From: Clostridiales bacterium
Lineage (GTDB): Bacteria > Bacillota > Clostridia > Oscillospirales > Oscillospiraceae
Direction of reading: 5' to 3'
NCBI GenBank assembly: GCA_004554585.1
Contig: SFLH01000008.1
Coordinates: 1-64,000 of the forward strand
DNA length: 64,000 bases
The position numbers were made by a program, and so were the translations under genes. The notes under the pieces were generated by a model that was given only the letters and a program-made list of their open reading frames with translations, was not told the DNA's origin and ran no database searches. The number at the start of each line of letters is the position of its first letter. Position 1 is the first letter of the stretch. Shown here in pieces: positions 57,983 through 64,000 of the stretch.

Positions 57983-58486
57983 ATGCACGACGAACTGACC
58001 CAAGTAGACATCGACAAGATGAAGCAGGAGCTCCAGCACCGCATCCAGGTCCTCCGTCCCCAGCTCATTGAGGAGGTAAAAACCGCCCGCTCCTTCGGGG
58101 ACTTGAGCGAGAATTTTGAGTACAAGGCTGCCAAGCGGGAGAAGAACCGCAATGACAGCCGCATCCGCTACCTGGAAAACATGATCAAGACCGCCGTGGT
58201 CATCGACCCCGCCTCCGCCGGGAGTGGGGTCGCCCTGTTTGACAAGGTCACCTTCTACGTGGAGGAAGACCAGCAGGAAGAGACCATCCAGCTGGTGACC
58301 ACCCTCCGCCAGGACGCCTTGAAGGGGCTCATCAGCAAGGAGTCCCCCGTGGGCAAGGCCCTGCTGGGCCGCAAGGTTGGCGACCGGGTACACATCCAAG
58401 TCAACGACAACTACGGCTACGATGTTCAGATCCGCCGGATCGAGAAAACTGGAGAGGACCCTGACATCCCCATCAGCACCTTTTAA
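57983..58486 (+). CDS. greA: Transcription elongation factor GreA family
   Basis: 167 residues. The N-terminal coiled coil (KMKQELQHRIQVLRPQLIEE) carries the tip acidic motif FGDLSENFEYKAAKREKN, which lets RNA polymerase cleave backtracked RNA. The C-terminal FKBP-like domain follows (VALFDKVTFYVEEDQQEETI, SKESPVGKALLGRKVGDRVH). Full length for the family. AAAAGAGG precedes the ATG with a somewhat long gap. It is followed by a bidirectional terminator. Confidence 0.93.
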   Translation: MHDELTQVDIDKMKQELQHRIQVLRPQLIEEVKTARSFGDLSENFEYKAAKREKNRNDSRIRYLENMIKTAVVIDPASAGSGVALFDKVTFYVEEDQQEETIQLVTTLRQDALKGLISKESPVGKALLGRKVGDRVHIQVNDNYGYDVQIRRIEKTGEDPDIPISTF

Positions 58487-58496
58487 GGCACAAAGA

Positions 58497-58544
58497 AACC
58501 GCATCCCTCCGCCCTGCACCATAGGCGGAAGGATGCGGTTTTTT
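58497..58544. terminator. Bidirectional terminator between greA and the two-component operon
   Basis: A long stem (AACCGCATCC-TCCGCC/GGCGGA-GGATGCGGTT with one mismatch) and T6 on the plus strand. On the minus strand the tail is TTTCTTTG. Confidence 0.85.
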
Positions 58545-58554
58545 GATGGAATTC

Positions 58555-59247
58555 TCAGCCCCGGAAGCGGTAGCCCACGCCCCAGACGGTCTCGATGTAC
58601 TGGGTACGGTCGGGATTGTTTTCGATCTTGTCCCGGATGTGCTTGATGTGGACGGTGACCGTGGAGACGTCGCCGTAGGCCTCCACCCCCCAGACCCCAT
58701 CAAAAAGGCGGTCCTTGGAAAAAACGGTGTCCGGGTGCTCGGCCAGAAAGAGGAGCAGGTCGTACTCCTTGCTGGTCATGTTGACCTCTTTGCCGTTGAC
58801 CCACACCCGGCGGCTCTCCCGGTCGATCTCCAGGCCCCGGATCTTCAGCACCTCCGGCCGGCCCTTCTCCCGGCCGCCCACCAGGCGCTGGTAACGCTGG
58901 ATGTGTCCCTTCACCCGGGCCACCAGCTCGCTGGGGGAAAAGGGCTTAGTCATGTAATCGTCGGCGCCCAGGCCCAGGCCGCGGACCTTGTCGATGTCGT
59001 CGGCCAAGGCGGAGATGATGATGACCGGGATGTCCTTCTCCTCCCGCAGCCGGCGGCAGATCTCAAAGCCGCTCAGCCCCGGCAGCATCACATCCACAAT
59101 CACCAGGGCGTAATCCCCCGACAAGGCGGCGTGGAGGCCCTGGGTGCCGTCGGTATACAGGTCGCAGGAAAAGCCACCGTTGATCTCCAGGTAGTCCCGC
59201 TCCAGTTCGGCCACACTCTGGTCGTCCTCGATGATCAAAACTTTCAT
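58555..59247 (-). CDS. OmpR/PhoB-family response regulator
   Basis: 230 residues. The receiver has the acidic pair EDD, phosphoacceptor D52 (LVIVDVMLPG), the Thr/Ser-equivalent in VIIISALADD and Lys in YMTKPFSP. The C-terminal winged helix is of the OmpR type (INREVWVNGKEVNMTSKEYD-like, VFSKDRLFDGVWGVEAYGD, VTVHIKHIRDKIENNPD). The ATG at 59247 has AGGAGG 10 nt upstream and overlaps the kinase stop by 1 nt. It is the last gene of the operon and probably binds the CTTAAG boxes at 63278 and 63480. Confidence 0.95.
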   Translation of the reverse strand: MKVLIIEDDQSVAELERDYLEINGGFSCDLYTDGTQGLHAALSGDYALVIVDVMLPGLSGFEICRRLREEKDIPVIIISALADDIDKVRGLGLGADDYMTKPFSPSELVARVKGHIQRYQRLVGGREKGRPEVLKIRGLEIDRESRRVWVNGKEVNMTSKEYDLLLFLAEHPDTVFSKDRLFDGVWGVEAYGDVSTVTVHIKHIRDKIENNPDRTQYIETVWGVGYRFRG

Positions 59248-60401
59248 TACAACCATTCCTCCTCTTTCCGCAGGGGAAGATAGATGAACGCATTGGTTCC
59301 CTCCCCCTCCTCACTGGTCAGCCAGATCTTACCGTGGTGGCTGCTGACGATGCTCCGACAGATGGCCAGCCCCAGACCGCTGCCAGGCACCGAGCTGGTC
59401 CGGGCGGTATCCGCCCGATAGAAGCTGTCGAACACATGGCGCAGCGCCTCGGCGCTGATCCCTTTGCCGTTGTCAGAAACCTGGATCACCAGGCCTCCCT
59501 CGTATTCCTCTGCCGTCAGGGCAATCTCTCCCCCTGGCCGGCCATACTTGATGGCGTTGGAGATAAGGTTGTCCAGCACCCGCTTGAGCTTGCTCCGGTC
59601 GGCCGTGACTACATAACGCCCCGACGGGATCTGGTCGTGGAAGGTCATCTGGTTCTGCCGGGCGTCCTCCCGATACTCCTCCCCCAGATCCCGCAGGAAA
59701 GGGCCCATCTCCACGTATTCAAAGTGATACTGCATCCGCCCCAGCTCGTACTCGGAAAAGTCGGACATGTTCCGCACCAGCTTCTCCATCACCAGAGACT
59801 TGTTGTAGATGATATCTAGATAGTGCCGCTGTTTTTCCGGGGTGTTGGCGATGCCGTCCTGGATACCTTCCACATAGCCCTTGATGGCGGTGATGGGGGT
59901 GCGCAGGTCGTGGGACAGGTTGGCCATGAGCAGGCCCCGCTCCTCTTGGGCCGCTGCCTCGGCCACCGCGGCGCTTTTCAAGCGCTGGCGGACGCTCTCC
60001 ATGGACTGGGCCACTTGGTCCAGCTCCCGCAGGTCGCAGGAGAGGATCTGGAAGTCCAGGTCCCCGTCCCGCAGGTTGTCCGCCGCCTGGCGGAGAGTCC
60101 TCAGGGTAGCTGTGATGCGTCCCGTCAGTCGCAGGGTGAGCAGGATGCACACCCCTGCCACCAGCAGGCACAGCACCACACCCACCAGCACCAGATAGGG
60201 CACCATCCGCCGGGGGCCATGGGTCTCTTTTCCGAAAAGGAAGGCCAGACTGTCGAGCAAAAACTTATCCCCGTTGGGCACCTTGGCGGCAAAGATGGCC
60301 AGCATCACGATGATGGCCGCCAGGCCCAGCACCAGGGCCAGCACCAGCATCAGCACACTGGTGCGCAAAAACTGCCGGCGCAGTGTCTCTTTCGTCTTCA
60401 T
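59247..60401 (-). CDS. Sensor histidine kinase (HAMP-HisKA-HATPase)
   Basis: 384 residues. Two transmembrane helices (about 15-38 and 68-92) flank a short outer loop of about 30 residues, then HAMP (about 90-145), HisKA with His164 in LSHDLRTPITAIKGYVEGI, and HATPase_c with N-box LDNLISNAIKYGRPGGEIAL and ISDNGKG-like VSDNGKGISAEALRHVF. The tiny outer loop suggests that it senses the membrane or a partner such as the adjacent ABC transporter rather than a ligand by itself. Intramembrane-sensing kinases of bacitracin-type modules are similar in this respect. Confidence 0.94.
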   Translation of the reverse strand: MKTKETLRRQFLRTSVLMLVLALVLGLAAIIVMLAIFAAKVPNGDKFLLDSLAFLFGKETHGPRRMVPYLVLVGVVLCLLVAGVCILLTLRLTGRITATLRTLRQAADNLRDGDLDFQILSCDLRELDQVAQSMESVRQRLKSAAVAEAAAQEERGLLMANLSHDLRTPITAIKGYVEGIQDGIANTPEKQRHYLDIIYNKSLVMEKLVRNMSDFSEYELGRMQYHFEYVEMGPFLRDLGEEYREDARQNQMTFHDQIPSGRYVVTADRSKLKRVLDNLISNAIKYGRPGGEIALTAEEYEGGLVIQVSDNGKGISAEALRHVFDSFYRADTARTSSVPGSGLGLAICRSIVSSHHGKIWLTSEEGEGTNAFIYLPLRKEEEWL

Positions 60402-60410
60402 GGTCCCTCC

Positions 60411-61163
60411 TCAGGCGTCTCTTCGGTCAAAGAGGAGATAGCCACAACTGCCAAACACCAGGCCGTATCCCGCCAGCAGGCCCACCCGGGGCAGCAAGGA
60501 GAATACGGGCAAGGTGATGCCGATCCACAGGTTGTGCCAGCGCAGGTAGCCAGTGAACACCAGGCCGCCCACCACCGGCAGGTAGGTCCCCAGAACCAGC
60601 AGCAGGATGTACACCACCACACACAGCAGCACCGTCAGCCCCTGGCCTTTGATCAGCTGGTTGATCAGGCAGAAAAACAGGATCAGTACCGCCAGGGGGA
60701 TCAGATCCAGCAGGCAGGCCCCCAGGCTGGTGAGAATGCCCTCCGTTCCGCCGCCCAAGGCCACCTGGGCCACGGTGGAGACCAGGTAGAGCACTCCCAA
60801 GTCAAAGGCGCACAGCAGGAAGACCGCCGCCGCCTTGGAGAAAAAGAGTTTTCCCTTGCCCACCGGGCGCATGAGAGAAAAGCGGATGGTGTGGTCCGCC
60901 TGCTCCCCCACAAACAGGTCCCCAGCTGCCATAATGGCCATGAGGGGCAGGAAGAGCAGCAGGACAAAGGGCAGGTTGGAGGTCATCAGCCCCCCCAGAA
61001 TCGCCTGGCGGGAGACCTCCCCATCGGTGAGATAGTTGATGATCAGCACCCGCAGCGCACTGGCCACACAGATGAGGCTGCCCAGGATAAGAAAGACCAG
61101 ATATTTCTTCCGCTTGCTCAGCTTGAAGAGCTCATTGCAGAGATTGGCGCGAAATTGTTCCAT
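60411..61163 (-). CDS. ABC-2 type permease protein
   Basis: 250 residues with six hydrophobic helices (YLVFLILGSLICVASALRVL, LLLFLPLMAIMAAGDLFVGE, FLLCAFDLGVLYLVSTVAQV, and three more). The first loop region (DGEVSRQAILGGLM) and RFSLMRPVGKGKLFFSKA fit ABC-2 exporters. It is the membrane part of an exporter with the ATPase encoded just upstream (16 nt away). The ATG at 61163 is preferred; an upstream frame to 61274 overlaps the ATPase gene. The substrate is unknown, perhaps an antimicrobial or a lipid. Confidence 0.88.
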   Translation of the reverse strand: MEQFRANLCNELFKLSKRKKYLVFLILGSLICVASALRVLIINYLTDGEVSRQAILGGLMTSNLPFVLLLFLPLMAIMAAGDLFVGEQADHTIRFSLMRPVGKGKLFFSKAAAVFLLCAFDLGVLYLVSTVAQVALGGGTEGILTSLGACLLDLIPLAVLILFFCLINQLIKGQGLTVLLCVVVYILLLVLGTYLPVVGGLVFTGYLRWHNLWIGITLPVFSLLPRVGLLAGYGLVFGSCGYLLFDRRDA

Positions 61164-61179
61164 GCTCACTCCTCCTCCC

Positions 61180-61911
61180 TCACAGCACCACAGAGCCCTT
61201 TTTGTCCCGGACCTTAGCCAGGAAGTAGTCCTCCAGGGAGGGATGCAGGCGCAGGGCCTCCTCCTTGGTCTCAAAGGAGAGCATCTCCCCTTCGTAGAGG
61301 ACCAGAACTTTGTCGCACATTTTCTCGATCTCCGAGGCCAGGTGGCTGGCCACCAGGAAGGTGACTCCCTTCTCCTTGGCCAGGCGGATGATGATCTCCC
61401 GGATCTCCACGGTGGCCTCGATGTCCAGGCCGTTGGTGGGCTCGTCCAGGATCATCAGCTCCGGTTCCGACAGCAGCGCCAGGGCCAGGCCCATGCGCTG
61501 CTTCATGCCCAGAGAGAACTTGCCGCAGCGCTCCTTGGCATAGGGGAGCAGCCCCACGATCCGCAGGACCTTGTCGATCCGCGCCCGGTCCACCTGGGGA
61601 TAGTACCGGGCCGCCATGCACAGATGGTCCAGGGCGGTGAGGTTTTCGTACAGGGCCGGCTGCTCAATGAGGGCCCCCACGTTCTGCAGCGCCCTCTCCC
61701 GGTCCGCTGCGTTCACCCCAAAGAGGGTGACGGTTCCCTCGGTGGGCTGGGCCAGGCCGGTGAGGGATTTCATGATGGTGGTTTTCCCTGAGCCGTTGGG
61801 CCCCAGCAGCCCTACCACCTGCCCCCGTTCCACGGAAAAGGTGATGCTTCTGGCTCCCCGGCCATTGGAATAAATCTTGGAGAAATGGTCCAAAGACAAA
61901 ACCGTATCCAA
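61180..61911 (-). CDS. ABC transporter ATP-binding protein, TTG start
   Basis: 243 residues. It has Walker A GLLGPNGSGKTTIMKSL, signature CGKFSLGMKQRMGLALAL, Walker B ELMILDEPTNGLD, and H-loop region VTFLVASHLASEIEKMCD. The frame is open upstream to 62049, but AAAGGAG with 9 nt to a TTG at 61911 (giving LDTVLSLDHFSKIYSNGRG) marks the start. It pairs with the permease at 60411. ABC modules next to an intramembrane-sensing kinase often respond to cell-envelope drugs. Confidence 0.93.
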   Translation of the reverse strand: MDTVLSLDHFSKIYSNGRGARSITFSVERGQVVGLLGPNGSGKTTIMKSLTGLAQPTEGTVTLFGVNAADRERALQNVGALIEQPALYENLTALDHLCMAARYYPQVDRARIDKVLRIVGLLPYAKERCGKFSLGMKQRMGLALALLSEPELMILDEPTNGLDIEATVEIREIIIRLAKEKGVTFLVASHLASEIEKMCDKVLVLYEGEMLSFETKEEALRLHPSLEDYFLAKVRDKKGSVVL

Positions 61912-62026
61912 TCTAGTGTGCTCCTTTCCGTAGGGTCCCAAAGACCCACGAGGGCGGGACGACCCCGGAGGCGCGCTGCCCCCGGGGTTGTGCCCACAAT
62001 GTGATTGCTTCGTTGTTTTGTGCCCC

Positions 62027-63175
62027 TCAGGCCGCCTTTTCCCGGTCACCCACGTCCAGCGGCTGGATGGTGGTGGTGCCGTAGCCGCTCAGAGTGGCGT
62101 CCACAGTGATGGCCAGGGTGTGGCTGTCGCCAGCCTGGTCGGTGGTTTGGAAGGTAACCTGAAGATCGTTGGAGGTGAGGCGGCCTTCGTTGTCCACGCC
62201 GAACTTGCAGAGCACGGTCTCCAGTTTCATGTCCTGGCCCACATACACACCTATGTCATCGCTGACGTTGTCGGGGTGTGCAGCGGCAAACTCCTGATAA
62301 GTGCTGTAATAGGCGGCGGAACCGTCCGCGCTTACAAAGACGATGCCTTTGCCGCCCTTCTCATTCAGCATGTCATAATACGTGTCTTCCCAGTTCTCAG
62401 CGTTGGACGCATTGACCTTATCGATCAGGTCTGCATAGGTCTTATACCACTGTTCAGAACTGCCTTTGAGGTAGCCGTCCTTGAACTCCTGGGGCAGGGC
62501 CTCACCAGTGGACTGCTCATAGCGGTGCAGGATCAAAGCGCTATAATCCTCAAACTGCACCACACCGTCCATATAGTTGCTCTCTCCTACCCCATAAGCA
62601 AACAGGGACAGGCCGGCATTGACCAGAGAGGGGACCTGATTCTTGGCGATCTCCACCTGGTAAAGGGTGGAGCCATTCTCAGTACCCACTTGGACGAAGT
62701 TGTTCTTCAGCTCACCCATGACGGTGTCAGCCGCGATTTCCGTAAAGTTCACCAGACGGTCCATCATCTCGTCGTCGGTGTCGATCCCCAGCAAATTCTC
62801 TGCTGCCGTGTCGCTGTCGTTCAGATTCCCGCTCTGATAATAGACGATATCCTTCGTGTTGAACCAGGTATCCACCCCGTCCAGTCTTGTGCTGTAGTAC
62901 TCCGACACGTTGCCCATCCGCCACTCTTTGCTGTGGGTGGCGTTGTTGACGCCGTCCATGGCATACTGGGTTTCAAGGTTCATCACGGTTTCCCCATCGC
63001 AGGTCATCACCATGGTGCACTGGGCGGAAAAGTTGTCCGTCTCCAGCGCCAGGGCTTTCACTGCTTCCTTATAGCGGCTGTAGCCGTTGACGCTGCCAAA
63101 TGCCGCCGTGGCGGACACGGCCAGGATCAGCACCCCGGCCACCAGACAAATGATCAATCGCTTTCGTTTCTTCAT
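62027..63175 (-). CDS. Secreted or membrane-anchored protein of the two-component/ABC operon
   Basis: 382 residues. A signal anchor at 5-28 (RLIICLVAGVLILAVSATAA) precedes a long extracytoplasmic domain with alternating strands (FSAQCTMVMTCDGETVMNLE, YYSTRLDGVDTWFNTKDIVY, DSHTLAITVDATLSGYGTTT). There is no lipobox. It leads the operon and may be the external sensor or the target of the exporter. It resembles the uncharacterised proteins that accompany such modules in gut Clostridia; I know no function. Two CTTAAG promoters lie upstream. Confidence 0.75.
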   Translation of the reverse strand: MKKRKRLIICLVAGVLILAVSATAAFGSVNGYSRYKEAVKALALETDNFSAQCTMVMTCDGETVMNLETQYAMDGVNNATHSKEWRMGNVSEYYSTRLDGVDTWFNTKDIVYYQSGNLNDSDTAAENLLGIDTDDEMMDRLVNFTEIAADTVMGELKNNFVQVGTENGSTLYQVEIAKNQVPSLVNAGLSLFAYGVGESNYMDGVVQFEDYSALILHRYEQSTGEALPQEFKDGYLKGSSEQWYKTYADLIDKVNASNAENWEDTYYDMLNEKGGKGIVFVSADGSAAYYSTYQEFAAAHPDNVSDDIGVYVGQDMKLETVLCKFGVDNEGRLTSNDLQVTFQTTDQAGDSHTLAITVDATLSGYGTTTIQPLDVGDREKAA

Positions 63176-63239
63176 CCAAAACGCCTCCTTCGCGGCGGGC
63201 CGTTCCTTCGCCCGCCCCTATACGCTTCTTTCGCCTTTT

Positions 63240-63298
63240 ATTATAGGCAAGGACTCTAAAGAAAGAATGGGAATTCTCTTAAGTTTTTATTAAATTCC
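63240..63298 (-). promoter_or_regulatory. Operon promoter P2 with CTTAAG box
   Basis: TATAAT (63240-63245, minus strand) lies 32 nt from CTTAAG (63278-63283), which is preceded by TTTAAT, 11 bp apart as in OmpR-type direct repeats. There is no good -35. Confidence 0.65.
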
Positions 63299-63304
63299 GC
63301 CTTC

Positions 63305-63436
63305 CCGGAAAACACCGCGCCCCCGGGGACAGGAGGACCCGGGGGCGCGGCCTGCTTGTGCGGATCAAGCGGGAGAGAGACGTTTTCAGGCACCTGCCCC
63401 CTTCCAGAGGAACCGGAGGCAATGAACGTTCCGCTG
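63305..63436 (-). ncRNA. Possible short transcript from promoter P1
   Basis: From the promoter at 63442-63500 the minus strand runs about 100 nt without a gene to a perfect 13-bp hairpin (CCGCGCCCCCGGG at 63315-63327 with 63338-63350, 10-nt loop), then GTGTTTTCC. It could be a small RNA or simply a long leader with an attenuator. Confidence 0.35.
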
Positions 63437-63441
63437 AAAAC

Positions 63442-63500
63442 AGTATATCCAAACAAATTTAAAAAAGCATCAAAATTTCCTTAAGTTTTCATGAAATTCC
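63442..63500 (-). promoter_or_regulatory. Upstream promoter P1 with CTTAAG box
   Basis: TATACT (63442-63447) lies 32 nt from CTTAAG (63480-63485). The box region (AAAACTTAAG preceded by GGAATTTCATG) is nearly the same as at P2. Confidence 0.65.
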
Positions 63501-63542
63501 CCTTGCCTTGCACCATGCATCGCCAGACTAGGGAAGGGGGGC

Positions 63543-64000
63543 TCACCATTCCTTGGCACAGGCCACGCCCAGGGCGCCCTCTCCGGTGTGGCAGCAGATG
63601 CTCAGGGGCAGGGAGATCAGCCCCACCCGGTGGTGGGGGAAGGCCGCCTGCACCTCCCGCTGCCAATGCTCGCCCAAGGCCGGGTCCCCGCCGGAATAGC
63701 CGGAGAACACCGCCATTTTCATCCCGGCAAAGCGGGTGGTCAGATCATGGCTCAGGGCGCTGATGAGGGTCTTTTTCGCCTGGAACATGCCCCGGACCTT
63801 TTTATAGGCATCCAGCTTGCCCCCCTGGATCTGCAGCACGGGCTTAATGTGCAGCACCGCCGCCATGGCCGCCCCGGCAGCGGTCACCCGGCCGCTCTTT
63901 TTCAAATACTCCAAAGTGTTGACCGCGATGTAGATGCTGGAGGCGTGCTTCTCGCTCTCTAAAATCTCGCGCACTTCCTCAGCACTTCTGCCCTGCTCCA
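63543..64000 (-). CDS. DegV family protein, partial (N-terminus off the right edge)
   Basis: The visible C-terminal 152 codons match DegV: IYIAVNTLEYLKKSGRVTAA, AVLHIKPVLQIQGGKLDAYK, KVRGMFQAKKTLISALSHDL, and the end HTGEGALGVACAKEW. The His-Thr-Gly/Ala-x-Gly-x-(L/G) block is the fatty-acid carboxylate-binding end in FakB proteins. The frame is open to the window edge, so the start is outside. It is divergent in sequence from the DegV protein at 56477. Confidence 0.9.
   Translation of the reverse strand, partial: EQGRSAEEVREILESEKHASSIYIAVNTLEYLKKSGRVTAAGAAMAAVLHIKPVLQIQGGKLDAYKKVRGMFQAKKTLISALSHDLTTRFAGMKMAVFSGYSGGDPALGEHWQREVQAAFPHHRVGLISLPLSICCHTGEGALGVACAKEW

Noticed and set aside
56453..58522. 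Minus-strand open frame of 689 codons over degV, thioesterase and greA
   Set aside because: Spans three recognised genes on the other strand and their gaps; no ribosome-binding site.
1..64000. CRISPR arrays, rRNA or tRNA genes
   Set aside because: No direct-repeat array with unique spacers, and no cloverleaf or rRNA-like sequence was recognised by eye; a covariance search could still find a missed tRNA.

Overview
The window looks like a chromosomal segment of a GC-rich, spore-forming gut Clostridia bacterium. An Oscillospiraceae member of the Flavonifractor/Lawsonibacter/Pseudoflavonifractor type is likely. The reasons are the GC-biased codons, the spore-cortex genes yabP-yabQ beside divIC and yabR, niacin salvage under a NiaR repressor, S-layer-homology (SLH) proteins, and the many small clostridial lipoproteins and zinc-ribbon proteins. 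The species is an inference from gene content; no rRNA or tRNA gene was recognised.

Layout. (1) 1-945: the edge of a mobile element. It holds a RepA-type replication initiator running off the left end, with a 23-bp-period repeat array inside the gene, and a small Cys-rich protein. The element abuts, and apparently truncates, hsdM of a type I restriction-modification locus; a Fic protein gene survives upstream. (2) 3.2-26.7 kb, all minus strand: a multi-operon surface and signalling system. One long operon encodes SPFH/zinc-ribbon, DUF4428, AIM24, two TPM domains, a TFIIB-like zinc-ribbon membrane protein, lipoproteins, DUF6935 and a receiver-like protein. Two short operons encode SLH proteins, a zinc-ribbon membrane protein, a second receiver-like protein and a lipoprotein. 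A sensory operon encodes a LuxR-type response regulator, a histidine kinase, a 7TM lipoprotein pseudokinase and a Cys-rich protein. A last operon encodes an orphan solute-binding lipoprotein and a membrane-anchored Cache-LuxR regulator. Four of these promoters carry the same palindrome, CTACCCGC-N-GCGGGTAG or a variant, always exactly 22 nt upstream of the -10 box, so they are very probably one regulon. (3) 26.9-27.5 kb: a recombination scar with an SLH fragment and a truncated pdaB-like deacetylase.

(4) 27.7-31.4 kb: niacin salvage (pncB, niaR) and an EIIC-like membrane protein whose promoter overlaps a probable NiaR operator that also serves as the niaR terminator. (5) 31.4-47.6 kb: ordinary core metabolism and cell biology. 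It includes hpf, yabR-divIC-yabQ-yabP, ilvBNC behind a branched-chain leader-peptide attenuator, panE-like, an aminopeptidase P, an amidase, alcohol and aldehyde dehydrogenases with a LysR regulator, a GNAT enzyme and an NMO-family oxidoreductase. (6) 47.6-53 kb: a sigma/anti-sigma pair followed by small secreted proteins, lipoproteins and decaying copies. A motif GCGTCACA-N16-CGTTA occurs three times, once inside the sigma gene. (7) 53-58.5 kb: a COG3323 protein, threonine ammonia-lyase, a GlcD-type oxidase, DegV, a thioesterase and GreA. (8) 58.5-63.5 kb, minus strand: a two-component system, an ABC transporter and a secreted protein, with two tandem upstream promoters sharing a CTTAAG box at a fixed 32-nt spacing. 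A second DegV gene runs off the right end.

The best candidate for an undescribed system is region 2: a membrane-stress or surface-remodelling island related in parts to the Bacillus ydjGHI-type SPFH/TPM/zinc-ribbon genes, here with its own sensors and a shared operator.
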